From NCBI GenBank assembly GCA_017308345.1, contig JAFKFE010000530.1:1-9955 (forward strand): DNA of 9,955 bases, written 5' to 3'. This document shows, piece by piece, positions 1 through 6,279 of this stretch. This stretch comes from Alphaproteobacteria bacterium. Lineage in GTDB: Bacteria; Pseudomonadota; Alphaproteobacteria; Rhizobiales; Rhizobiaceae. Every line of letters starts with the position of its first letter. Position 1 is the stretch's first letter. The notes under the pieces were generated by a model. The model made no database searches. It was not told the origin of the DNA and saw only the letters and a list, made by a program, of their open reading frames with translations. A program made the translations under genes and the position numbers.

Positions 1-254
1 CTATATATGTGCTCATCATGCCCAAGAAACAAGCATCTATTTTGCAACACACGCATGCAAAAAGACGCAGGCTGTGGTCCAACCTATTCGCGGAACCCAT
101 AGGACCAGAAAAATCGTCGATTCCAGGCCGTTTCCAGAGCTAAAGCGCCTGCTTAAATACAAAATCGAGCCGATTTTGCTCGGAAATATAGGCGAGTCGG
201 CAAATGATGCCGATTTCGGCATGCCGAGACTATTTTTGCGGCAGGAGACCGACG
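1..254. other. Non-coding leader with dyad repeats
   Basis: No convincing gene is seen here. The stretch is visibly richer in A and T than the rest of the window and carries several dyads. TTTTGCA and TGCAAAA lie at 40-46 and 56-62. CAAAATCG and CGATTTTG lie at 160-167 and 171-178. A cluster of the hexamer TCGGCA/TGCCGA occupies 197-227. Open frames crossing it are out-of-frame extensions of the downstream gene or lack a ribosome binding site. It most likely holds the promoter and leader of the methyltransferase gene starting at 255, and perhaps the end of a unit left of the window. I could not settle on one promoter; TTTCCA (131-136) with TTAAAT (153-158) is only a weak candidate. Confidence 0.5.
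197..237 (+). promoter_or_regulatory. Hexamer cluster forming a hairpin before a T tract
   Basis: The hexamer TCGGCA lies at 197-202 and 216-221, and its complement TGCCGA at 208-213 and 222-227. As RNA the outer copies can pair and enclose a second hairpin made by the inner copies (five pairs, four-base loop), giving about 11 pairs with a five-base bulge. A T tract (233-237) follows three bases after position 230. Only 17 bases separate it from the methyltransferase ATG, so any promoter for that gene probably lies upstream and its transcript would contain the hairpin. It could be an attenuator, a terminator of an upstream unit, or an operator array read as DNA. The T tract is offset from the stem, which weakens the terminator reading. 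Confidence 0.4.
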
Positions 255-752
255 ATGCGGATTTTTTCAGCAGTTGCCGGCAGCGCATTATTCCTTGTCG
301 TCGCGCCAGGTGTTGTCGCCGGCCTGGTGCCCTGGCTGCTGACCGAGCATTATCGCAAGCCTCTGGCGGCTGCACCGGGCTTCGTGGCCGCGTGCTCCTT
401 CGTTGTGGTCGGAGCGGCGGCGGTGCTGCTCCATGCCTTCGCCCGTTTTGCCCTCGAAGGTCTCGGCACGCCCGCCCCGGTGGCGCCGACCGAGAAGCTG
501 GTCGTCGGGGGCGTCTACCGCCATGTGCGCAACCCCATGTATGTCGCGGTGCTGTCGATCATCCTCGGCCAGGCGCTGCTGTTTTCGAGCTGGCCCGTCG
601 CGATCTACGGTCTGATTGCCGCGGCGGCGATGGTCTGCTTCGTGAAATTCTATGAAGAGCCGACGCTCGCCAGCCGCTATGGGGTGGAATATCAAGCCTA
701 TCGCCGCGCCGTGCCCGGTTGGCTCCCTCGATTGACGCCCTGGCGTGGATGA
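255..752 (+). CDS. Isoprenylcysteine carboxyl methyltransferase-family membrane protein
   Basis: A 165-residue integral membrane protein of the ICMT/PEMT methyltransferase fold. Hydrophobic segments lie at about residues 4-30, 42-66 and 95-131. The family signature is visible: RHVRNPMY (89-96), an EEP motif (134-136), and a C-terminal YQAYRRAVPGWLPR stretch (146-159). In this family these cytosolic motifs bind S-adenosylmethionine. Bacterial members have mostly unknown acceptors, so the substrate here cannot be named. The ATG at 255 is chosen because AGGAG (243-247) sits seven bases upstream; an in-frame ATG at 204 lies inside the repeat-rich leader and adds a poorly hydrophobic extension. 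The gene stands alone, convergent with the lsrB-like gene. Family call is firm, function is not. Confidence 0.85.
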   Translation: MRIFSAVAGSALFLVVAPGVVAGLVPWLLTEHYRKPLAAAPGFVAACSFVVVGAAAVLLHAFARFALEGLGTPAPVAPTEKLVVGGVYRHVRNPMYVAVLSIILGQALLFSSWPVAIYGLIAAAAMVCFVKFYEEPTLASRYGVEYQAYRRAVPGWLPRLTPWRG

Positions 753-760
753 TCAGCGCT

Positions 761-805
761 GGTGGGCCGGTGTCAGGTCGTCGCCTTGCGCAGGCCGGCC
801 TCACC
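761..805. terminator. Possible shared hairpin between convergent genes
   Basis: In the 73-base gap between two convergent genes, GGTGGGCCGG (761-770) pairs with CCGGCC plus CACC (795-805) with one bulged T at 801, giving ten pairs around a 24-base loop. There is no T tract on either side, so it is not a classical intrinsic terminator. It may still limit read-through between the convergent methyltransferase and regulator genes. This is inference from position and pairing only. Confidence 0.25.
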
Positions 806-825
806 CGAATATCGGCGCACCCTAG

Positions 826-1722
826 CTAGAAGGACCAGCTACGCGCCTTGGCGATGATGAAATCGCGGAAGACATGCAGCTTCGCCTGGTTCTTCATCGC
901 GTCGGGATAGGCGAAATAGGTGTCGAAGGACGGGACCTCGGTTTCGGGCAGCAACTGCACAAGGTTCGAGTCCTTGTTGATCACATAGTCCGGCAGCATG
1001 GCGATGCCCGCGCCGCCCTGCACCGCCCGCTTGATCGACAGGATGTCGTTGATCTGCAGCGTCGGCACCCGCTGCGCGCCCTCGAAATCGCCGACCGTCT
1101 CCAGCCAGTTCAGCTCCGACAGATGCGAAGGCACCGGCACGCCGAAAGTCACGATGCGATGGTTCCTGAGCTCCGCGATCGTGGCTGGCCTGCCGAACTT
1201 GGCGATATAGGAGGGCGCCGCGTAGAGGTGGAAATGCACCGTGAACAGCCGCCGCTGGATAAGGTCGGGCTGCTGCGGCTGTCGCAGCCGGATCGCGCAA
1301 TCGGCCTGGCGCATGGTCAGGTCGAGTTCCTCATTGGCGAGGATCAGTTGCAGACTGATCTCCGGATAGAGCTCGATGAATTCCTGCACCCGTTCGGTCA
1401 GCCATCCTGCGCCCAGGCCCACCGTGGTGGTTACCCTGAGCACGCCCGACGGCCGGTCCTTGGTCTCGGTCAGCCGCGTCTTGATGGTTTCCAGCTTCAT
1501 CAGCACGTCATGCGCCGTGCGGAACAGCATCTCGCCCTGCTCGGTCAGCACCAGGCCGCGCGCATGGCGGTGGAACAGCGCGACGCCGACGTCATGTTCC
1601 AGCGCGCTCACCTGCCGCGAAATGGCCGATTGCGACAGATGCAGCGTCTCGGCGGCATGGGTGAACGACCCAGCCTCCGCCGCTGCGTGAAATACGCGTA
1701 GCTTGTCCCAGTCCAGCGCCAT
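826..1722 (-). CDS. lsrB: LysR-type transcriptional regulator, LsrB/VtlR-like
   Basis: A 298-residue LysR-type DNA-binding regulator of normal family length. The N-terminal winged helix-turn-helix is at about residues 5-64, with the conserved core AAETLHLSQSAISRQVSALE (23-42). An effector-binding domain follows from about 93, beginning LRVTTTVGLG. The ATG at 1722 is preceded by GAGGGG four bases away. It lies 72 bases downstream of trxB on the same strand. I recall LsrB of Sinorhizobium meliloti next to trxB and an lrp gene, acting in lipopolysaccharide and redox control, and VtlR as its Brucella and Agrobacterium counterpart. The ortholog call rests on gene order and general resemblance, not on an alignment. 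Only one cysteine (C142) is present. Family call is certain; the gene symbol is tentative. Confidence 0.85.
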   Translation of the reverse strand: MALDWDKLRVFHAAAEAGSFTHAAETLHLSQSAISRQVSALEHDVGVALFHRHARGLVLTEQGEMLFRTAHDVLMKLETIKTRLTETKDRPSGVLRVTTTVGLGAGWLTERVQEFIELYPEISLQLILANEELDLTMRQADCAIRLRQPQQPDLIQRRLFTVHFHLYAAPSYIAKFGRPATIAELRNHRIVTFGVPVPSHLSELNWLETVGDFEGAQRVPTLQINDILSIKRAVQGGAGIAMLPDYVINKDSNLVQLLPETEVPSFDTYFAYPDAMKNQAKLHVFRDFIIAKARSWSF

Positions 1723-1757
1723 GATTCCCCTCGCGTTGCATTTGGCGTCTGAATGAA

Positions 1758-1793
1758 AAATCAGGCTTTTAAACGGCTTTTTTCAGCCGATTT
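1758..1793 (-). terminator. Possible trxB terminator with two alternative stems
   Basis: The short gap between trxB and the lsrB-like gene has two overlapping hairpins. A compact one pairs CGGCT (1774-1778) with AGCCG (1785-1789) around a six-base loop. A longer one pairs AAATC and GGCT (1758-1767, one bulged A) with AGCCGATTT (1785-1793). Read on the minus strand, the longer stem ends in a run of U residues, as in a weak intrinsic terminator. Both use 1785-1789, so only one can form at a time. It could partly separate trxB from the regulator gene, or lie in the regulator's 5' leader. Confidence 0.35.
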
Positions 1794-1794
1794 G

Positions 1795-2772
1795 TCATTC
1801 CGCCGCTTCGCGGTGAACCTCTATGCCCGCCAGATATTTTTCCGCCTCGAGCGCCGCCATGCAGCCAAGCCCCGCCGCCGTTACCGCCTGGCGGTAGACA
1901 TCGTCGGTGACGTCGCCGGCGGCGAACACGCCGGGCACGTCGGTGCGGGTCGAATCCGGCGCCGTCCACAGATAGCCGTTCGGCTTCTGCTTCAGCTTGC
2001 CGGCGAAGAGCTCGACCGCCGGCGCATGGCCGATGGCCACGAACACGCCGTCGACCGGCAGCTTCGATTCCTGGCCGGTCACGACATTGCGCAGCGTCAG
2101 GCCTTCCACCGAAGGCGGCAGCGGCGCCTTGCCCGGACGGCCGGTGATCTCGTCCACGACCGTATCCCAGATGACGCGGACATTGTCCTTCGCAAGAAGC
2201 CGCTCGCGCAGGATGCGCTCGGCGCGGAAATCGCCGCGCCGGTGGATGACGGTGACGCTCTTGGCGAGGTTCGACAGATATAGCGCCTCCTCGACCGCGG
2301 AATTACCGCCGCCCACCACCGCGACATCCTTGCCGCGATAGAAGAAGCCGTCGCAGGTGGCGCAGGCCGAAACGCCGAAGCCCATGAAGGTCTGCTCCGA
2401 CGGAATGCCCAGCCACTTGGCCTGCGCGCCGGTGGCGATGATCAGCGCATCCGCCGTGTAGACGGTGCCGGAATCGCCCGTGGCCCGGAACGGCCGCACA
2501 TTGAGGTCGACCTCGGTGATGATGTCGTTGATGATGTCGGTGCCGACATGCTCGGCCTGCTTCAGCATCTCGCCCATCAGCCAGGGGCCTTGGATCGGGT
2601 CGGCGAAGCCTGGATAGTTTTCGACATCCGTGGTGATCATCAGCTGCCCGCCCTGCTGTAAGCCGGCGACCAGCATCGGCTTCAGCATGGCGCGGGCGGC
2701 ATAGATCGCCGCCGTGTAGCCGGCCGGGCCGGAACCGATGATAAGAACGGGCGCGTGTTTGGTGTTGTCCAT
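1795..2772 (-). CDS. trxB: Thioredoxin reductase (NADPH)
   Basis: A 325-residue cytosolic flavoprotein that passes electrons from NADPH through FAD and a redox disulfide to thioredoxin. All diagnostic sites are visible: the FAD-binding GSGPAG (13-18), the redox-active CATC (137-140), the NADPH-binding GGGNSA (154-159), the HRR motif (177-179) that contacts the 2'-phosphate, and the second FAD motif AAGDV (284-288). Length fits the low-molecular-weight bacterial class. The ATG at 2772 is chosen because AGGGGA (2780-2785 on the plus strand) lies seven bases upstream and the family motif begins at the expected distance. An open frame continuing to 2913 has no family similarity. It is divergent from the lrp-like gene and is followed on the same strand by the lsrB-like regulator, a pairing that suggests redox-linked control. 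Confidence 0.97.
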   Translation of the reverse strand: MDNTKHAPVLIIGSGPAGYTAAIYAARAMLKPMLVAGLQQGGQLMITTDVENYPGFADPIQGPWLMGEMLKQAEHVGTDIINDIITEVDLNVRPFRATGDSGTVYTADALIIATGAQAKWLGIPSEQTFMGFGVSACATCDGFFYRGKDVAVVGGGNSAVEEALYLSNLAKSVTVIHRRGDFRAERILRERLLAKDNVRVIWDTVVDEITGRPGKAPLPPSVEGLTLRNVVTGQESKLPVDGVFVAIGHAPAVELFAGKLKQKPNGYLWTAPDSTRTDVPGVFAAGDVTDDVYRQAVTAAGLGCMAALEAEKYLAGIEVHREAAE

Positions 2773-2814
2773 GAAAAGGTCCCCTGCGGCGCATGGCCGT
2801 GGCTTGTCGCGTGT

Positions 2815-2843
2815 AATGTAAGTGTTGCCCGTGGGGCCAGCAA
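2815..2843 (-). promoter_or_regulatory. Candidate trxB promoter
   Basis: Read on the minus strand, TTGCTG (2838-2843) and TACATT (2815-2820) are separated by 17 bases, a plausible sigma-70-type pair about 43 bases before the trxB start. The match is moderate, with three and four of six consensus bases. Two copies of the nonamer CTTCGTCCC (plus-strand reading) sit just upstream at 2855-2863 and 2871-2879, where an activator could bind. Confidence 0.3.
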
Positions 2844-2911
2844 GGCAAGTTGACCTTCGTCCCCGGAAAGCTTCGTCCCTGCATATCGGGCCATATCGCC
2901 GTTCGTCATCC

Positions 2912-2958
2912 ACGCATGTCGCCCAGAGGCGCCTGCGGTTCTGGATCGCGACATGCGT
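2912..2958. promoter_or_regulatory. Long hairpin in the trxB-lrp gap
   Basis: ACGCATGTCGC (2912-2922) and its exact complement GCGACATGCGT (2948-2958) form an 11-pair stem. Just inside it CCAGA (2923-2927) pairs with TCTGG (2940-2944), leaving a three-base bulge (2945-2947) and a 12-base loop containing GGCGCC. The total is 16 pairs over 47 bases. Neither side has a T tract, so it is not an intrinsic terminator. It could be an operator for a dimeric regulator, a structured RNA, or a repeated palindromic element. The structure is seen directly; the role is unknown. Confidence 0.6.
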
Positions 2959-3047
2959 CCGACAACGACAAAATCATCGCAAAGGGATAGCGTCCGGCAC
3001 GAAACCAAATTACAAAATCGCGAAAGATTCTTGCGCGAAGGCCATTC

Positions 3048-3524
3048 ATGCCGCTGAAAGCCGACCTCGACGCCATCGACTGGAAGATCCTGCGCGAGCT
3101 GCAGAATGACGGGCGCATGACCAATGTCGAATTGTCGAGCCGGGTCGGCATCTCGGCACCGCCCTGTCTGCGCCGGGTCAGGCGGCTGGAAGAGGCCGGC
3201 ATCATCCGCGGCTATCGCGCCCTCCTCAACGCGCCGGCGCTCGGCATGGATGTCGTCGCCTTCTGCCTGATCGGCCTGCACCACCAGGCCGACGCCGAGC
3301 TGAAGACCTTCGCCGAGCGTACGCGCGGATGGCCGATCGTGCGCGACGCCTGGATGGTCTCGGGCGAATCCGATTTCCTGCTGCACTGCGTGGCGAGCGA
3401 CCTCGGCACCTTCCAGACCTTCGTCATCGAGGAGCTGGCCTCGGCCCCGAACGTGGACACAGTGCGGACGGCTTTGACCATCCGCCGCGTCAAGGACGAG
3501 GGGCTGGTGGCTTTTCCGGCCTAA
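3048..3524 (+). CDS. Lrp/AsnC-family transcriptional regulator
   Basis: A 158-residue regulator of standard Lrp/AsnC length. The N-terminal helix-turn-helix spans about residues 7-55, from LDAIDWKILRELQNDGR through GISAPPCLRRVRRLEEAG. A C-terminal RAM effector-binding domain runs from about 66 to 146 and includes SGESDFLLHC (105-114), the region that binds amino acids in family members. The ATG at 3048 has GAAGG (3037-3041) six bases upstream. It is divergent from trxB, sharing a 275-base gap with a large hairpin, and convergent with gmhB across 68 bases in which I see no clear terminator. I recall an lrp gene at this position in Sinorhizobium beside lsrB and trxB. The effector and targets cannot be read from sequence. 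Confidence 0.93.
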   Translation: MPLKADLDAIDWKILRELQNDGRMTNVELSSRVGISAPPCLRRVRRLEEAGIIRGYRALLNAPALGMDVVAFCLIGLHHQADAELKTFAERTRGWPIVRDAWMVSGESDFLLHCVASDLGTFQTFVIEELASAPNVDTVRTALTIRRVKDEGLVAFPA

Positions 3525-3592
3525 TGTGCCGGCTTGCGGAAATTCACCCGCGCAAACAATGGCTTAGAACCGGGTTTTGAATCAATCCGCGA

Positions 3593-4222
3593 TCAAAGCG
3601 ACCGTATCGCGGTAAGCAGCTCCTCAAGGTCCGCCGCGCCGCGCAACGGCGAAACCGACAGCCCACCCATCATCGACACGCCACCATCGACAAGCCAGCC
3701 ACGCTCTAGGCCGGCGCGCCGACCGGCTTCCATATCGGCCGGCTTGTCACCGACGATCAGCGACCGCTTCAGATCGAGACCAAGCCGGCGGCCCGCCTCC
3801 AGCAGCATGCCCGGATTGGGCTTGCGCATCGGGTGATCGGCGATGGCGAGTGGACCTGAGCCGGCTTCGTGATAGGCGCAGGCAAGCACCATGTCGACAA
3901 ACGCGTCTTGCTCAGCCAGCAGATCGAGCACGCGCCCGTTGACCCGGGCGAACGCGTCCCAGCCGAAATAGCCGCGCGCGATACCCGACTGGTTGGTGAC
4001 GACAACGACCGGAACGCCGCGCCGGTTCGCGACCTCGATCACCAGCGCGATATCGCCGCGCAACATCATCGCCGCCGGATCGTCCGGATAGCCGGTGTCG
4101 ATATTGATCGTGCCGTCACGGTCGAGGAACAGCGCCGGCCGGCCAACCGGAAACTCCGCGGAGCCAATCCGCTCCACCCACAGGCCGGGCTCCGCAAGCG
4201 GAAAGCCCACGTCCTCAGCCAT
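3593..4222 (-). CDS. gmhB: D-glycero-D-manno-heptose 1,7-bisphosphate 7-phosphatase
   Basis: A 209-residue HAD-superfamily phosphatase that removes the 7-phosphate from heptose 1,7-bisphosphate, between the two HldE steps. The catalytic motif DRDGT (34-38) supplies the nucleophile D34 and acid/base D36. TNQSGIARGYF (76-86), RKPNPGM (133-139) and VGDKPADMEAG (157-167) are the other HAD/GmhB motifs. The zinc loop is changed: it has C115, H118 and H130 but lacks the usual CxC pair before RKP, with M132 in place of the last cysteine. The ATG at 4222 overlaps the end of gmhA by eight bases, which implies translational coupling. The N-terminus is some 25 residues longer before the catalytic motif than in E. 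coli. Related histidinol phosphatases are the main alternative, but the context decides. Confidence 0.93.
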   Translation of the reverse strand: MAEDVGFPLAEPGLWVERIGSAEFPVGRPALFLDRDGTINIDTGYPDDPAAMMLRGDIALVIEVANRRGVPVVVVTNQSGIARGYFGWDAFARVNGRVLDLLAEQDAFVDMVLACAYHEAGSGPLAIADHPMRKPNPGMLLEAGRRLGLDLKRSLIVGDKPADMEAGRRAGLERGWLVDGGVSMMGGLSVSPLRGAADLEELLTAIRSL

Positions 4223-4787
4223 TGCTGAGACGCGCTTCCACCGCTTCGCACAGATAATGGTAGAGGCACAGATGCCCCTGCTGGATGATCGGCGTCGAGG
4301 TCGACGGCACATTGAGCAGGATGTCGGTCAACGGCGCGAGCTTGCCGCCCGTGTCGCCCGTCAGGCTGACCACAGTCATGCCCATCATGCGGGCCTGTTC
4401 GGCGGCGGCAAGGATGCTCGGCGAGTTGCCGCTGGTCGAAATCGCCAGCAGCACCGCGCCTTCCGAGCCATGCGCCTCGACCTGGCGCGAGAAGACCGTG
4501 TCGAAGCCGTAGTCATTGCCCCAGGCGGTCAGCACAGCGGCGTTGGCCGGCAGCGCTATGACGTTGTAGGCCTTGCGCTCCTTCAGGAAACGGCCGACCA
4601 GTTCGCCGGCTATATGGATGGCGTCGCTCGCCGAGCCGCCATTGCCGCAGATCAGCAGCGCCTTGCCTTGCGAAAGCGCGGTCACGACCGTGCTCACCGC
4701 GCGCTCCATCTCGTTGGTGAGGTCACGTTCGACCATCGCCGAGATCGCCGCCGCGGAGCGGACCAGGTAGTCGTTCAAATCGGACAT
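4215..4787 (-). CDS. gmhA: Sedoheptulose 7-phosphate isomerase
   Basis: A 190-residue SIS-domain isomerase that turns sedoheptulose 7-phosphate into D-glycero-D-manno-heptose 7-phosphate, the first committed step to ADP-heptose, in the cytosol. The motif GNGGSASDAIHIAGEL (48-63) and the phosphate-binding STSGNS (117-122) are visible. By comparison with E. coli GmhA from memory, the zinc and catalytic residues correspond to H58, E62, Q169 and H177. The ATG at 4787 is preferred over an in-frame GTG at 4808. GAGGG lies four bases before the ATG, while the GTG lies inside hldE. It follows the hldE stop by seven bases and overlaps gmhB by eight, so the three are very likely one operon. Confidence 0.96.
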   Translation of the reverse strand: MSDLNDYLVRSAAAISAMVERDLTNEMERAVSTVVTALSQGKALLICGNGGSASDAIHIAGELVGRFLKERKAYNVIALPANAAVLTAWGNDYGFDTVFSRQVEAHGSEGAVLLAISTSGNSPSILAAAEQARMMGMTVVSLTGDTGGKLAPLTDILLNVPSTSTPIIQQGHLCLYHYLCEAVEARLSNG

Positions 4788-4794
4788 GAGACCC

Positions 4795-6279
4795 TCAGTT
4801 TGCGGCACGCAGCTTGCCGATCGTGTTCGTCGTGCTCTTGCCGGCGACGAGATCGACCAGCACCACGCGCCCGCCCGCCTTCTGCACCACGTCGGCGCCG
4901 ACCACGGTCTCGACCGTATAATCCGCGCCCTTGACCAGGATGTCCGGCAAAAGCGCCTCGATCAGCTTGAGCGGCGTGTCTTCCTCGAAGACGACGACGG
5001 CATCGACCGAGGCAAGTGCCGCCAGCACGCAGGCGCGGTCATGCTGGTTGTTGACCGGGCGCCCCGGCCCCTTGAGCCGGCGCACCGAGGCGTCGCTGTT
5101 GAGACCGAGCACCAGCCGGTCGCACTGGCTGCGCGCGGCATGCAGCAGGCTGACATGGCCGGCATGCAGGATGTCGAAACAGCCATTGGTGAAGCCTACG
5201 GTCAGCCCCTCTTCCTTCCAGGCGGCGACCATCCTGGCCGCGGCGTTGAAATCGAGGATGGCATCCTGGTGGCCGGTCGGCCCGTGCGAGCGGAACAGCG
5301 CGCCGGACAGTTCCTCGACGTTGAGCCGCGCCGTGCCGCGTTTTCCCACCACGACGCCGCCGGCAGCATTGGCGATGACGGCCGCGTGCACCCGATCGGC
5401 GCCCGCGGCGAGCGAAAGCGCGAAACTGGCGATGACCGTGTCGCCCGCGCCGGAAACGTCGAACACTTCGCGCGCCTGGGTGGAGATGTGGCGGGCATCC
5501 TCGGCCGAGACGACGCTCATGCCCTTCTCGCTGCGCGTGGCGACGATGAACTCGAAATCATGCGCGGCGATCAGGTCGCGCGCCGCGGCCACGATCTCAT
5601 CGTCGCCGAACACCTTGCGCCCGACCGCTTCGCCCAGCTCCTTGCGGTTCGGCGTCACCGCGGTCGCTCCGGCATAGCGCGCATAGTCGCGCCCCTTCGG
5701 ATCGACCAGCACCGGCTTGCCGGCATCGCGGCAGATCGCGATCAGTTCGCCGGCGACGCCGTCGAGCAGGATGCCCTTGCCGTAGTCGGAGAGAATGACG
5801 ATGTCGGCGCGGCCAAGCGCCGCCTGGAAATGATCGATGAGCCTCGCCCGCTCGGCGGAGGTGAGCGGCTTGATCTCCTCTTCGTCGAAGCGCAGCACCT
5901 GCTGGTTGAGCGCGCTGAAGCGGCTTTTCGACGAAGTCATGCGGTCCTGGCGCTGCAGGAGCCCGTCGGTATCGACGCCGATCTCGCCGAGCATGCGCAT
6001 CAGGTTGTTGCCAGCCTGGTCGGCGCCGATCACCGAAACGGGGATGGCGGTCGCGCCGAGCGAAACGATGTTGGAGACGACATTGCCGGCGCCGCCCATG
6101 TTCAGCATCTCGCCCCGTCCATGCAGCACGGGGATGGGGGCCTCCGGCGAGATGCGCTCGATGACGCCGCTGACGAAGCGATCGAGGATGAAATCGCCCA
6201 CCACCAGCACGGCGACGTCGCCGAAACGGGCGATGATGCGATGCAAGGGTTCCGGGGAAGGCGGAGGGTGCTTGATCAT
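4795..6279 (-). CDS. hldE: Bifunctional heptose 7-phosphate kinase / heptose 1-phosphate adenylyltransferase
   Basis: A 494-residue two-domain cytosolic enzyme used twice in ADP-heptose synthesis. The N-terminal ribokinase-like domain (about 1-330) phosphorylates C1 of heptose 7-phosphate. It shows VVGDFILDRF (26-35), GGAGNV (62-67) and DVSGAGD (274-280), with D280 as the likely base. The C-terminal cytidylyltransferase-like domain (about 358-494) makes ADP-D,D-heptose and shows the HAGH motif (372-375), NSD (394-396) and a GKSTTNTI stretch (480-487). Both domains look intact and length is near that of E. coli HldE. The ATG at 6279 is the only sensible start, as an in-frame stop lies shortly upstream, but its ribosome binding site is weak. 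It leads the hldE-gmhA-gmhB operon. The 136-base gap before it shows no obvious promoter or terminator. Confidence 0.97.
   Translation of the reverse strand: MIKHPPPSPEPLHRIIARFGDVAVLVVGDFILDRFVSGVIERISPEAPIPVLHGRGEMLNMGGAGNVVSNIVSLGATAIPVSVIGADQAGNNLMRMLGEIGVDTDGLLQRQDRMTSSKSRFSALNQQVLRFDEEEIKPLTSAERARLIDHFQAALGRADIVILSDYGKGILLDGVAGELIAICRDAGKPVLVDPKGRDYARYAGATAVTPNRKELGEAVGRKVFGDDEIVAAARDLIAAHDFEFIVATRSEKGMSVVSAEDARHISTQAREVFDVSGAGDTVIASFALSLAAGADRVHAAVIANAAGGVVVGKRGTARLNVEELSGALFRSHGPTGHQDAILDFNAAARMVAAWKEEGLTVGFTNGCFDILHAGHVSLLHAARSQCDRLVLGLNSDASVRRLKGPGRPVNNQHDRACVLAALASVDAVVVFEEDTPLKLIEALLPDILVKGADYTVETVVGADVVQKAGGRVVLVDLVAGKSTTNTIGKLRAAN

Noticed and set aside
7..102. A 31-codon open frame rich in cysteine, considered as a leader peptide
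   Set aside because: No ribosome binding site can be seen because the window begins just upstream, and it lies 95 bases before the hairpin cluster. Nothing supports its translation.
74..655. A 193-codon plus-strand open frame across the leader and the methyltransferase gene
   Set aside because: It starts at GTG in the repeat-rich leader, is out of frame with the recognisable methyltransferase, and becomes Arg/Gly/Cys-rich, as shadow frames do.
874..1701. A 275-codon plus-strand open frame opposite the lsrB-like gene
   Set aside because: It is an antisense shadow of a clear LysR-family gene, with no family motif.
2773..2913. N-terminal extension of trxB by 47 residues
   Set aside because: The extension has no similarity to the thioredoxin reductase family, whereas the ATG at 2772 has a well-placed ribosome binding site.
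3525..3592. Short dyad TTGCG/CGCAA (3534-3538 and 3551-3555) as a terminator between lrp and gmhB
   Set aside because: Only five pairs and no T tract follow it, too weak to call.
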